Shown: positions 49,492 through 58,198, numbered from the stretch's first letter. The stretch is 64,000 bases of DNA from UBA4615 sp046046245 (GCA_046046245.1 JBJOKE010000088.1:15727-79726), one strand, 5' to 3'. Program-made: numbers and translations. The notes: generated from the sequence alone by a model not told the origin.

Positions 49492-50559
49492 TCAGTCGAC
49501 CAGTTGCATCGGCACGCGCGGCGCGACCGCGCACAGCAGCTCGTAGCCGATCGTGCCGGCGCTGGCCGCAACCTCGTCGACCGACACCCGGTCGCCCCAG
49601 AGCTCGACCGGCGCACCGACCCCGGCGGCAGGGACGGGCTCGAGGTCCACGGCCAGCATGTCCATCGACACGCGGCCGACGGTGCGGGTGCGCACGCCGG
49701 CGACCTCGACCGGCGTGCCGGTCGGCGCGTGGCGCGGATAGCCGTCGGCATAACCGCAGGCCGCGATGCCGATCCGCATCGGACCGGGCGCGACGAAGGT
49801 GCCGCCGTAGCCGACCGCATCGCCGGCCCGCAGCGTCTGCGTGGCGATCAGCTCGGCGCGCAGCGTCATCGCCGGGCGCAGCCCGAGCGAGGCGGCGCTG
49901 CGGTCGGCGAACGGGCTCGATCCGTAGAGCATGATGCCCGGACGCACCCAGTGGCGATGGGTGTCGGGAAGGTCGATGACGGCGGCCGAGTTCGCCAGCG
50001 ATCGCGAGCCCGGCAGGTCCGCGGTCGCGCGCTCGAAGCGCTCGATCTGCGCGGCCGCGCCGCCGGGCCGGTCGGCGTCCGCGAAGTGGGTCATCAGCGA
50101 GACCTTGCCCACCGACGGCAGCATCGAGAGCGCCTTCTGGATCGAGGCGGCCTCGTCGGGCGCCACGCCGAGACGGTTCATCCCCGTGTTCAGCTTCAGC
50201 CAGACGTCGACGACGTTGCCCTCGTGCGCACGCAGCCACTCGACCTGCGCCGCGCCGTGGACGACGAGCGACAGCCCGAGTTCGCCGGCCATCGCGACGT
50301 CGGCCGGTCCGAACGGGCCTTCGAGCATCAGGATCGGCCCCCGCCATCCGAGCGCGCGCAACCGGCGAGCATTGTCGAACTCGAGCAGCGCCATGCCGTC
50401 GGCGCCGGCGAAGCCGCGGATCGCGGCGGGCAGGCCGTGCCCGTAGGCGTGGGCCTTGACGACCGCCCAGATCCGCGCATCGGGAGCGCGGCGCCGTACG
50501 GCGGCGAGGTTGTGGGCGAGCGCGGAAACGGAGACGGTGGCGCAGACGGGACGAGGCAT
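49492..50559 (-). CDS. alr: Alanine racemase
   Basis: PLP enzyme making D-alanine for peptidoglycan. The 355-residue product has the PLP lysine at residue 35 in AVVKAHAYGHGL, the catalytic Tyr in AVGYGGTF, and RPGIMLYGSSPF. The ATG at 50557-50559 gives MPRPVCATVSVSALAHNLA, the normal family start; a TTG six codons earlier is less likely. It is divergent from lplT. Confidence 0.96.
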   Translation of the reverse strand: MPRPVCATVSVSALAHNLAAVRRRAPDARIWAVVKAHAYGHGLPAAIRGFAGADGMALLEFDNARRLRALGWRGPILMLEGPFGPADVAMAGELGLSLVVHGAAQVEWLRAHEGNVVDVWLKLNTGMNRLGVAPDEAASIQKALSMLPSVGKVSLMTHFADADRPGGAAAQIERFERATADLPGSRSLANSAAVIDLPDTHRHWVRPGIMLYGSSPFADRSAASLGLRPAMTLRAELIATQTLRAGDAVGYGGTFVAPGPMRIGIAACGYADGYPRHAPTGTPVEVAGVRTRTVGRVSMDMLAVDLEPVPAAGVGAPVELWGDRVSVDEVAASAGTIGYELLCAVAPRVPMQLVD

Positions 50560-50584
50560 CGTTCGACTCTGGGTCAACCGCGCA

Positions 50585-50593
50585 TGGTATAAC
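50585..50593 (+). promoter_or_regulatory. Extended -10 promoter of lplT
   Basis: TGGTATAAC matches an extended -10, 25 bases before the lplT ATG. The sequence between alr and lplT is only 59 bases long, so the two promoters must overlap. Confidence 0.45.
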
Positions 50594-50618
50594 GCGGCGC
50601 GGAGACGGCTCAGATTCG

Positions 50619-51881
50619 ATGAAACGCGGCTTCTACACGATCATGGCGGCGCAGTTCTGTTCGTCGCTTGCGGACAACGCGCTGCTGATCGCCGCGATCG
50701 CGCTGCTGGTCGAGCTGCACGCGCCGGAATGGATGAAGCCGCTGCTGAAGCTGTTCTTCACCATCTCGTACGTCGTGCTCGCGCCCTTCGTCGGCGCCTT
50801 CGCCGACTCGATGCCGAAGGGCAAGGTGATGTTCTACACGAACACCATCAAGGTCGTCGGCTGCGGTCTGATGTTCATGACGGTCCACCCCCTGCTCGCC
50901 TACGCGGTCGTGGGTTTCGGCGCGGCGGCCTACTCGCCCGCCAAGTACGGCATCCTCACCGAGCTCCTGCCGCCCGAGAAGCTGGTGGCTGCCAACGGCT
51001 GGATCGAGGGCACGACCGTCGGCTCCATCATCCTGGGCACGGTGCTGGGCGGCGCGCTGATCAGCCCGACCGTGTCGGCGAGCCTGCTCGCCTTCGACGT
51101 GCCCTCGTTCGAGACCGGCATCGACACGCCGGCCGAGTCGGCGATCCTCGTGATCGCCGCGGTCTACGGTCTGGCCGCCCTCTTCAACCTCCGGATCCCG
51201 GACACCGGCGCACGCTATGCGCACCAGGAGCGCAATCCGCTGAAGCTGGTCGTCGAGTTCGGCCACTGCCTGCGCGTGCTGTGGCGCGACAAGCTCGGAC
51301 AGATCTCGCTCGCGGTGACCACGCTGTTCTGGGGCGCCGGCGCCACGCTGCAGTTCATCGTGCTCAAGTGGGCCGATGTCCAGCTCGGCATGCCGCTGTC
51401 GAAGGCGGCCATCCTGCAGGGCGTGGTCGCGCTGGGCATCGCGATCGGTGCGATCGTCGCAGCGCGCTTCGTGCCGCTGCGCGGCTCGCTGCGGGTGCTG
51501 CCGTTCGGCGTGGGCATGGGCGTGCTGCTGCCGATGATGACGCTCGTGCACGACGTGAGCTTCGCCTATCCGATGCTCGTGCTCGTCGGCTGCCTGGCGG
51601 GATTCTTCGTCGTGCCGATGAATGCGCTCCTGCAGCACCGCGGCCACGTGCTGATGAGCGCCGGTCATTCGATCGCGGTGCAGAACTTCAACGAGAACCT
51701 GATGATCCTGGTGATGCTGGCGCTCTACGCGCTGCTGATCCGGGCCGACGTCCACATCAACGTCGTGATCGTGCTGTTCGGCTCGTTCGTCGCGCTGACG
51801 ATGGTGGCGGTGATGCGGCTGCACGCGGCGAACCAGCGTCGCTTCGACTCGGTCTCGCTCATCGGCCAGGCGCGGCACTGA
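50619..51881 (+). CDS. lplT: Lysophospholipid transporter LplT
   Basis: MFS-fold inner-membrane flippase that imports lysophospholipids for re-acylation. The 420-residue product has about 12 membrane helices and the family landmarks NALLIAAIALL, APFVGAFADSMPKGKVMFYTN (the MFS loop 2-3 signature), AAYSPAKYGILTELLPP and NGWIEGTTV. E. coli pairs lplT with aas; here no acyltransferase gene is adjacent. It is convergent with the uracil-DNA glycosylase gene. Confidence 0.95.
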   Translation: MKRGFYTIMAAQFCSSLADNALLIAAIALLVELHAPEWMKPLLKLFFTISYVVLAPFVGAFADSMPKGKVMFYTNTIKVVGCGLMFMTVHPLLAYAVVGFGAAAYSPAKYGILTELLPPEKLVAANGWIEGTTVGSIILGTVLGGALISPTVSASLLAFDVPSFETGIDTPAESAILVIAAVYGLAALFNLRIPDTGARYAHQERNPLKLVVEFGHCLRVLWRDKLGQISLAVTTLFWGAGATLQFIVLKWADVQLGMPLSKAAILQGVVALGIAIGAIVAARFVPLRGSLRVLPFGVGMGVLLPMMTLVHDVSFAYPMLVLVGCLAGFFVVPMNALLQHRGHVLMSAGHSIAVQNFNENLMILVMLALYALLIRADVHINVVIVLFGSFVALTMVAVMRLHAANQRRFDSVSLIGQARH

Positions 51882-51900
51882 ACCGCATCGCGAGCCGGGC

Positions 51901-52887
51901 TCAGGCCTCGCCGTCGCCCAACGCGTCGTAGGTGCGGCGCGCCAGCCGCAGGTCTGCCCAGGACTTCGCCTTGTCGGGCAGGTTCCGCAGCAGGTAGGCG
52001 GGGTGATAGGTCACGATCAACGGCACGTCCCGCCCGCCCGCCCGGTAGCGGTGGACCCGGCCGCGCAGGCTCGCGATCGATGCCTCCGTGCGCAGCAGCG
52101 ACTGCGCCGCGAATCGCCCCAGCACGACGATCAGCCGCGGCCGGAGCAAGGTCACCTGGCGCAGCAGGTAGGGCTCGCAGCGCGCGACCTCCTCGGGCAG
52201 CGGATCGCGGTTGCGCGGGGGCCTGCACTTCAGCACGTTCGCGATGAAGGCCTGCGACGGTCGGTCGACCGCGATCGCGGCGAGCATCTGGTCGAGCAGG
52301 CGGCCGGCCGGACCGACGAAGGGCTCGCCCTGCAGATCCTCCTGCTCGCCCGGCGCCTCGCCGACCAGCATCCACGACGCGGGCCGAGGCCCGACCCCGA
52401 AGACGGTGTTGCGACGGCCCTCGCACAGTCCGCAGGCCCGGCATCCGGCGATCGCCTCGCCCAGGGCGGACCACTCGAGGTCCGCGATCAGCCGGTCGCG
52501 TCGCGACGAAGGCAGGCCGGAGCGGACGAGCGCGACGGCATCCGAGTCGTCCGCGGGCACCTCGTTCGGCTCCGGATCGTCGCCGCCGGACGACCCCGCC
52601 TGCATCCCCGCCGCCATCGATCCGAACGGTTCACGGACGGGGCCGCCCTCCGCCGCCGCGATGGCATCGACGGCGGCGCCGAACGGGTCGGGGGACGCGA
52701 GCTCGGCCCTCACCTGGACCGCCGTGCCGCGTGCCCGTGGGTCGGCGGTGCCGGGCAGCGCGTCCTCGGGAGCATCGGCGCCCGGCCGCTGCACGGACCC
52801 GTCGTCGGCCTGGCGGGGCGGATCGCGGAGCGCCCAGGCGGGACCGATGCCGAGCGCCGCCCACGCGCGTCGGCGCGCCTCATCCAT
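51901..52887 (-). CDS. Uracil-DNA glycosylase, family 4 type
   Basis: Iron-sulfur glycosylase that removes uracil from DNA. The C-terminal 190 or so residues form the domain: the cluster cysteines in CRACGLCEGRRNTVFGVG and in KCRPPRNRDP with a later ARC, the catalytic GEAPGEQEDLQGEPFVGPAG, and YHPAYLLR. The first 125 residues are Ala/Pro/Asp/Gly-rich and unstructured, making the protein (328 residues) much longer than minimal family members of about 200. The gene start overlaps the end of rimI by 8 bp. Confidence 0.92.
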   Translation of the reverse strand: MDEARRRAWAALGIGPAWALRDPPRQADDGSVQRPGADAPEDALPGTADPRARGTAVQVRAELASPDPFGAAVDAIAAAEGGPVREPFGSMAAGMQAGSSGGDDPEPNEVPADDSDAVALVRSGLPSSRRDRLIADLEWSALGEAIAGCRACGLCEGRRNTVFGVGPRPASWMLVGEAPGEQEDLQGEPFVGPAGRLLDQMLAAIAVDRPSQAFIANVLKCRPPRNRDPLPEEVARCEPYLLRQVTLLRPRLIVVLGRFAAQSLLRTEASIASLRGRVHRYRAGGRDVPLIVTYHPAYLLRNLPDKAKSWADLRLARRTYDALGDGEA

Positions 52888-53386
52888 CGACGGTCTCGTC
52901 GCGCAGGCGGCGCACCATCACGATCGCGTCCTCGCGCGCACCCTCGAAGGACGGGTAGTAGCGGCGCCGCAGCCCCACGCGCAGGAAGCCCTTGCGCTCG
53001 TATAGCCGCAGCGCCGCGGTGTTCGAAGGCCGCACCTCGAGCAGCATCGAGCGCGCGCCCCGCGTCCCGGCATCGGCCATCAGCCAGTCGAGCATCTCGG
53101 CGCCCAGCCCCTGCCCCTGGACCGGCGCGTCCACGCTCAGGTTGAGCAGGTGCACCTCGTCGGGGAGCCACATCACGATCGCATAGCCCAGCATCTCGAC
53201 CGGCGGCTCGGCTCGCTCGAAGACCCAGCTGTCGTAGCCCGCTGCGATCGAGTCCGCAAAGTTGCCGTAGGTCCACGGGAACGGGAAGATCCGTGCCTCG
53301 ATCCGGGCGACCTGCGAGAGATCACCGCGGCGCATCGCGCGGGCTCGCCATGCCGGCAGCGGCGGACGCGACGGCTGCGCGCTCAT
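52880..53386 (-). CDS. rimI: Ribosomal protein S18 alanine N-acetyltransferase
   Basis: GNAT acetyltransferase that modifies the N-terminus of S18 and possibly other proteins. The 168-residue product has the acetyl-CoA loop VQGQGLGAEMLDWLM, RIFPFPWTYGNF near the N-terminus and LEVRPSNTAALRLYERKGF. The start at 53384-53386 overlaps the tsaB stop (ATGA). The tsaB-rimI pairing is a common operon. Confidence 0.95.
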   Translation of the reverse strand: MSAQPSRPPLPAWRARAMRRGDLSQVARIEARIFPFPWTYGNFADSIAAGYDSWVFERAEPPVEMLGYAIVMWLPDEVHLLNLSVDAPVQGQGLGAEMLDWLMADAGTRGARSMLLEVRPSNTAALRLYERKGFLRVGLRRRYYPSFEGAREDAIVMVRRLRDETVDG

Positions 53387-54165
53387 TCGGCGGCCACCGC
53401 GCCCCGCGCGGCGCGCAGCGCCGCCTGCTCGTCGACGTCCAGCGCCACCTTGTCGCGCAGATAGGTCGGCGCGGCACGCTCGGCCGGCACCGCGTGCCCG
53501 GCCGCCAGGCCCGCCACCGCCAGCGCCGCGACGGCCGCCGCGTCGGGATGGACGGCGCCGGCGGCACGGACCGCATCGCGGGGTGCGCCCTCGCGCAGCG
53601 ACGGATGGACGTCCCAGCCGTCGCCGGCCAGCAGCGGGGCCCGGGCGCCGTCGGCCGCGAACGCCGCGAGCGCGGCCTCGGGCCGGACGAGCAGCGGGCC
53701 CAGCCGGGGCTCGGGCCAGGGCGCGTCCAGCGCGCCCGGCGCGAACACCGCGACGCAGACCTCGCCCATCCTGAGGTCCAGGGCCACCCATACGGCCTCG
53801 TGCGTGGCGCCGGGCGCGGCCTGCCGTCCGAGCGTGCGCATCGCGTCGACCGGCACCAGCGGCCTGCCCCAGCCGAAGCCCAGGCCCTGTGCGACACCGC
53901 AGGCGATCCGCAGGCCGGTGAACGACCCCGGGCCGCTCCCGAACCCGATCGCGTCCACCGCGGCGGCCGGGGTCGACGTGTCGGCCAGCACCGCCTCGAC
54001 CAGTCCGAGCACGTGCCGGGAATGACCTCGGGTCATCGGCTCGGCCCGCCTGGCCACGCCGCGCGGACCGAGCACGGCCACCGAGCACATGCCCGCGGTC
54101 GTGTCGATCGCGAGCACGGTCGGAGAGCGGCCGGACTCGCAGGGCTGCGCGGACTCGGAGGTCAT
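53383..54165 (-). CDS. tsaB: tRNA threonylcarbamoyladenosine protein TsaB
   Basis: Partner of TsaD in making the t6A37 tRNA modification. The 260-residue ASKHA-fold product has VLAIDTTAGMCSVAVL, RGHSRHVLGLVEAVL and GFGSGPGSFTGLRIACGVAQGL, all typical of TsaB, and a more variable C-terminal half. The ATG at 54163-54165 sits 6 bases after a TAGAAT box, suggesting a leaderless mRNA. tsaD is not in the window. Confidence 0.95.
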   Translation of the reverse strand: MTSESAQPCESGRSPTVLAIDTTAGMCSVAVLGPRGVARRAEPMTRGHSRHVLGLVEAVLADTSTPAAAVDAIGFGSGPGSFTGLRIACGVAQGLGFGWGRPLVPVDAMRTLGRQAAPGATHEAVWVALDLRMGEVCVAVFAPGALDAPWPEPRLGPLLVRPEAALAAFAADGARAPLLAGDGWDVHPSLREGAPRDAVRAAGAVHPDAAAVAALAVAGLAAGHAVPAERAAPTYLRDKVALDVDEQAALRAARGAVAAE

Positions 54166-54171
54166 CGGCGG

Positions 54172-54177
54172 ATTCTA
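54172..54177 (-). promoter_or_regulatory. -10 box, predicted leaderless promoter of tsaB
   Basis: TAGAAT on the minus strand ends 6 bases before the tsaB ATG, in the 49-base gap after the hypothetical gene. Confidence 0.45.
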
Positions 54178-54214
54178 AGCCAGCGCCGCGGCCCCGCCGG
54201 CGCGCCAGCCGCGA

Positions 54215-54733
54215 TCAGGGCCGGTGCTGCCGCAGTTCCTGCCTGAGCGCGCGACGTTCCTCGGGGCTGAGGCGCGGCGCCGCGCCCCAGCCGCCCGCCT
54301 GGCCCGGCGCATACAGAGGGCCCGGCGCGTGACCCGGAGTCGGCGCGTACTGCGGAGTCGGCACGTCCTGTGGCGTCGGCACGGGCTGCGGCATCGCCTG
54401 GGGGTTCGGGACCGGCCGATGGCCCGTCACCGGACCGTGACCCGGGGCGAGGCCATGCCCCGGCGGCACACCGTATCCCGGTACCGGGCCGTACCCTGGT
54501 CCGCTCCCGTGGCCCGGCGCACCACCGTACCCCGGAGGTGGCGCTCCATAGCCGCTCGGCCCGCGCGCACGGCCCGACGACTCGGCCCGCCAGCGCTCGC
54601 GCTCGGCCTGCAGTTGCTCGCGCAGCTCCTGCCGACGCGCCTGCCGGTCGGCGTCGTCGCGCGCCTGCGCCGGCGTCGCGACGACCGCGACGACCGCGAA
54701 GGCGAGCCAATACGAGCGCAGCGGAGCAGGCAC
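54215..54733 (-). CDS. Exported Gly/Tyr/Pro-rich repeat protein, unknown
   Basis: I do not recognise a family for the whole protein. The 172-residue product (GTG start) has a clear signal peptide cleaved after about residue 24 (ATPAQA), a charged coil (DRQARRQELREQLQAERERW), a low-complexity middle of degenerate PGYG, PGHG and PTPQ units, and a charged C-terminal helix LSPEERRALRQELRQH. The end resembles short periplasmic proteins with an SPEERR(x)LR motif. It is probably secreted or periplasmic and may bind polyanions or wall. It lies on the tsaB strand and is divergent from ompR. Confidence 0.7.
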   Translation of the reverse strand: MPAPLRSYWLAFAVVAVVATPAQARDDADRQARRQELREQLQAERERWRAESSGRARGPSGYGAPPPGYGGAPGHGSGPGYGPVPGYGVPPGHGLAPGHGPVTGHRPVPNPQAMPQPVPTPQDVPTPQYAPTPGHAPGPLYAPGQAGGWGAAPRLSPEERRALRQELRQHRP

Positions 54734-54867
54734 CCGGGCACCTCTGGAGGAGTGGACACCCCGATTCTAGTCGCCCCCCCATCGACGATCCGGCCGGGGC
54801 CGGGGTAATCGGCGCAACGCGCTGTAACCGGTCATCGGGGCGCGGCCGTGCGGCCGTCGGGGGGCAG

Positions 54868-54873
54868 TATGAT
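54868..54873 (+). promoter_or_regulatory. Candidate -10 box of ompR-envZ
   Basis: TATGAT lies 28 bases before the ompR ATG at 54902. No clear -35 is seen. Confidence 0.4.
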
Positions 54874-54901
54874 CGCGCGACCTCCACCCCGTCTCAGGCC
54901 G

Positions 54902-55615
54902 ATGAGCGCAAGCCCCAAGCGACTGCTGGTGGTCGACGACGACCCGAAGCTGCGCGACCTCCTGCATCGCTACCTCGCGGGCCAGCAGTTCGAGGTCGCC
55001 CTCGCCGCCGACGGTCCGTCGATGAACCGCCTGCTGCAGCGCGAGCCCTGGGACCTGATCATCCTGGACCTGATGATGCCGGGCGAGGATGGCCTGTCGA
55101 TCGTCCGGCGCCTGCGCGGTGCCAACGACCGCACGCCGATCATCATGCTGACGGCCAAGGGCGATGACATCGACCGGATCGTCGGTCTCGAGATGGGCGC
55201 GGACGACTACCTGCCCAAGCCCTTCAACCCGCGCGAACTGCTCGCCCGGATCCACGCCGTGCTCCGCCGCCAGCCTCCGCCCGATGCGCCCGGCGCTCCG
55301 GCGACCGACCTCGGCGAGGTTCGATTCGGCCCCTTCGTGTTCGATGCCGCGATGCGCACGCTGCACAAGGATGGCCAGTCGGTACCGCTCACCAGCGGCG
55401 AGTTCTCCGTGCTGAAGGTCTTCGCCCGCCACCCCCGCACGCCGCTGTCGCGCGAGAAGCTGATGGTGCTCGCACGGGGCCGCGAGCACGGCCCGTTCGA
55501 CCGCAGCCTGGATGTCCAGGTCTCGAGGCTGCGCAAGCTGCTCGAGACAGACCCGGCCAACCCGCGCTTCATCCAGACCGTCTGGGGCGTGGGCTACGTG
55601 TTCGTCCCCGACTGA
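54902..55615 (+). CDS. ompR: OmpR-family response regulator
   Basis: DNA-binding response regulator that likely controls envelope or porin genes with the kinase encoded next. The 237-residue product has a receiver domain with the acidic pocket VVDDD near residue 11, phospho-Asp56 in LILDLMMPGEDG and Lys near 106 in YLPKPFNPREL, then a winged-helix domain (LDVQVSRLRKLLE, VWGVGYVFVP). The ATG at 54902 starts MSASPKRLLVVDDD; an earlier in-frame ATG lies within the -10 box. envZ starts 4 bases after the stop. Confidence 0.93.
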   Translation: MSASPKRLLVVDDDPKLRDLLHRYLAGQQFEVALAADGPSMNRLLQREPWDLIILDLMMPGEDGLSIVRRLRGANDRTPIIMLTAKGDDIDRIVGLEMGADDYLPKPFNPRELLARIHAVLRRQPPPDAPGAPATDLGEVRFGPFVFDAAMRTLHKDGQSVPLTSGEFSVLKVFARHPRTPLSREKLMVLARGREHGPFDRSLDVQVSRLRKLLETDPANPRFIQTVWGVGYVFVPD

Positions 55616-55619
55616 GGTC

Positions 55620-56942
55620 GTGCGGCTCTCGCTCTTCTGGCGGACCTTCCTGCTGATCGCGGCGGTCGTCGTCGCGAGCCTGCTCTCCTGGCTACAGCTG
55701 TTCCGCGCGGCCGAGCTGCAGCCGCGTGCCGAGCGCTTCGCCTGGGAGATCGCATCGATCGTCAACCTGACCCGTGCCGGCCTGCTGAGCGCATCCGGCA
55801 GCGCACGGATCGAGCTGCTCGGCGAGCTCGCGCGAAACGAGGGCATCCGGCTGCTGCCGGCCGAACCGACCGACCGCGCGAGCCCCTGGCCGGACGAGCG
55901 CTTCGGCGCCCCCTTCGAGGCGAAACTGCGCGAACTGCTCGGGCCCGAGACCCGGATCGCATCTACGGTCAACAGCGACCCTGGACTGTGGGTACGCTTC
56001 GAGATCGACGACGATCCCTACTGGATGCTGCTCGATCCGGCACGGATCTCGAGCCAGACGAACCGCAACTGGCTGGGCTGGATCGGCATCGCGATCGCGC
56101 TGGCGACCGCCGGCGCGCTGGTGATCAGCCGCGTCGTCAACCGACCGCTGTCCGACCTCGCCCGGGCGATCGAGCGGCTCGGCCAGGGCGAGGCGCCGGC
56201 GCCGCTGCGCGAGGATGCGCCCACCGAGCTCGCCGAGGTCAACCGCGGCTTCAACCGGATGGCGAGCGACCTGGTCGCGCTCGAGCAGGACCGGGCCGAG
56301 GCGCTCGCCGGCATCTCGCACGACATCCGCACGCCGCTGACGCGGCTCCGGATGGAGATCGAGATGTCCGGCGTCGAGGAGGCCACGCGCGAGTCGATGG
56401 CCGACGAGATCGACCGCATCGATGCGATCGTCCGGCAGTTCGTCGAGTTCGCGCAGCCGGCCGCTGCGCAGACGCCCGAACGTGTCGACGTGGGCGCCAC
56501 TGTCGCCTCGGTCATCGACGGCTTCCGCCACAGCCCCGATGCCGCGCGCCTGTCGATCGGCGTCCAGGTGCCAGCGGGCACTCAGTGGCACGGGACGCCG
56601 ACCGTGCTCGCGCGGATCGTCTCGAACCTGGTCGAGAACGCCCGCCGCTATGCGGCCGGCCCCGACGACCGTGTCCGGATCGACGTCGTCGCGCGGCGCA
56701 GCGGACGCACGCTCGAAGTCACCGTCCGCGACCACGGACCGGGCGTGCCGCCCGAGCAGCTCGATCGGCTCGTGCGCCCGTTCACGCGGCTCGACGCGGA
56801 GCGCAACCGGCACGGTGGTTCGGGGCTGGGGCTCGCGATCGTGGCCCGACTGGCGCGGCGGTACGGCGGCGCACTCGAGCTCGAGCTGCCCGCAGACGGC
56901 GGACTGCTCGCCCGGGTGCGCCTGCAGGATGGCGCGCCCTGA
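55620..56942 (+). CDS. envZ: EnvZ-type sensor histidine kinase
   Basis: Membrane kinase paired with OmpR. The 440-residue product (GTG start) has membrane helices at about residues 8-28 and 151-170, a periplasmic domain between them, HAMP, the phospho-acceptor His234 in GISHDIRTPLTRLR, and the catalytic domain with N-box SNLVENARRYA, G1 DHGPGVP and G2 GGSGLGLAIV. The H-box with Ile-Ser-His-Asp-Ile-Arg-Thr-Pro-Leu is the EnvZ form. It is convergent with ispDF, only 6 bases apart. Confidence 0.93.
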   Translation: MRLSLFWRTFLLIAAVVVASLLSWLQLFRAAELQPRAERFAWEIASIVNLTRAGLLSASGSARIELLGELARNEGIRLLPAEPTDRASPWPDERFGAPFEAKLRELLGPETRIASTVNSDPGLWVRFEIDDDPYWMLLDPARISSQTNRNWLGWIGIAIALATAGALVISRVVNRPLSDLARAIERLGQGEAPAPLREDAPTELAEVNRGFNRMASDLVALEQDRAEALAGISHDIRTPLTRLRMEIEMSGVEEATRESMADEIDRIDAIVRQFVEFAQPAAAQTPERVDVGATVASVIDGFRHSPDAARLSIGVQVPAGTQWHGTPTVLARIVSNLVENARRYAAGPDDRVRIDVVARRSGRTLEVTVRDHGPGVPPEQLDRLVRPFTRLDAERNRHGGSGLGLAIVARLARRYGGALELELPADGGLLARVRLQDGAP

Positions 56943-56948
56943 GGCGGG

Positions 56949-58136
56949 TCAGTCGACGCGCCGCAGCATCACCACCGCCTGCGCCGAGATGCCCTCGCCA
57001 CGACCCGCATAGCCGAGCCGCTCGGCGGTCTTGGCCTTCACGTTGACGCAGCCTTCCGGCAGGTCGAGGTCCGCGGCGATGGACGCGACCATCCCCGGCA
57101 CGTGCGACGCGAGCTTCGGCGCCTGCGCGACCACCGTGCAATCGACGTTGGCCGGCGCCCAGCCGGCCGCACGCACGCGGGCGGCCGCTTCGCGCAGCAG
57201 CATGCGGCTGTCGGCGCCGGCGAACCGGGGCTCGGTGTCAGGGAAGTGACGCCCGATGTCGCCGAGCGCCGCGCCCCCGAGGATCGCGTCGGTGATCGCG
57301 TGCAGCAGCACGTCGGCATCGGAGTGGCCGAGCAGTCCGTGCGAATGCGGCACGGTCACCCCGCCGAGCACCAGCGGCCGGCCGGGCACCAGCGCGTGAA
57401 CGTCCCAACCCTGCCCGATCCGGACCGGCGTCTCGCCCAGCGCGTCGCGCATCGCCCTCAGGTCGTCCATCGTCGTCACCTTGAAATTGCGTCGGCCGCC
57501 GGGCACGAGCCGCGGCGTCCGGCCGGAGGCCTCGATCGCCGAGGCCTCGTCGGTCACGTCGCGGTGGCGCTCGAGCGCCGCGCGCAGCGCACCGAGCGGG
57601 AAGACCTGCGGTGTCTGGGCGAGCCACAGGCCCTCGCGGTCCACCGTCTGCACCGCGCGGCCGGAGCCGCCTCGCTTGACGGTATCGGCCACCGGCTGCG
57701 CGAGCAGCGCACCCACGCGCTCGTCCGCGAGCGCGTCGCGCAGTGCGGCGAGCGAGGCGCGCTCGACGCCGGGCCGCGCGGCGTCGTGGACCCAGACCCA
57801 GTCGCGGTCGGATGCGCCCCGCCGCGCGGCGAGCGCCCGCAGCCCGCCGAGCACGCTCGCCCGACGTGTCTCGCCGCCCACCGGCTCGATGCTGCGCCGT
57901 GGACCCGCGAGCCCCGGCAGACCGACGGCCGTGGCGTCATCGGGCGAGACCACCACCATCACGTGCTCGATCCAGTCGCAGCCGAGCAGCGCGCCGACCG
58001 TACGCTCGAGCATCGTGACGCCGCCGAGTCCGAGGTACTGCTTCGGCCGGTCCGCACCGAGCCGCGAGCCGGTACCCGCCGCAGGTACCACGGCGAAGTG
58101 ACGCGCGGGTCGGGCGGAATCGGGAGCGTCGGTCAT
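56949..58136 (-). CDS. ispDF: Bifunctional IspD-IspF fusion (MEP pathway)
   Basis: One 395-residue protein with two non-consecutive enzymes of isoprenoid precursor synthesis. Residues 1-232 are IspD (CTP-dependent cytidylyltransferase): AAGTGSRLGADRPKQYL, VHDAARP, the catalytic Lys in NFKVTTMDDL. Residues 237-395 are IspF (cyclodiphosphate synthase): metal ligands Asp245 and His247 in GWDVHAL, His279 in DVLLHAI, ALGDIGRHFPD, and NVKAKTAERLG. The linker is only a few residues and the frame is unbroken. Fused IspDF is common in alpha- and epsilonproteobacteria; in betaproteobacteria the genes are usually adjacent but separate. Confidence 0.96.
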   Translation of the reverse strand: MTDAPDSARPARHFAVVPAAGTGSRLGADRPKQYLGLGGVTMLERTVGALLGCDWIEHVMVVVSPDDATAVGLPGLAGPRRSIEPVGGETRRASVLGGLRALAARRGASDRDWVWVHDAARPGVERASLAALRDALADERVGALLAQPVADTVKRGGSGRAVQTVDREGLWLAQTPQVFPLGALRAALERHRDVTDEASAIEASGRTPRLVPGGRRNFKVTTMDDLRAMRDALGETPVRIGQGWDVHALVPGRPLVLGGVTVPHSHGLLGHSDADVLLHAITDAILGGAALGDIGRHFPDTEPRFAGADSRMLLREAAARVRAAGWAPANVDCTVVAQAPKLASHVPGMVASIAADLDLPEGCVNVKAKTAERLGYAGRGEGISAQAVVMLRRVD

Positions 58137-58161
58137 CGCAGGGGGGGCGGAGCTCGAAAGC

Positions 58162-58171
58162 TACAATTGTA
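58162..58171. promoter_or_regulatory. Palindromic divergent -10 for ispDF and mfd
   Basis: TACAATTGTA is self-complementary and gives a TACAAT -10 on each strand. The predicted leaders are about 23-25 bases to ispDF and to the TTG of mfd. Confidence 0.5.
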
Positions 58172-58198
58172 CGTTTCGCACCGCCGCATCCGCCCCGC

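Noticed and set aside
50572..50577. TTG as start of alr
   Set aside because: The ATG six codons on matches the family start.
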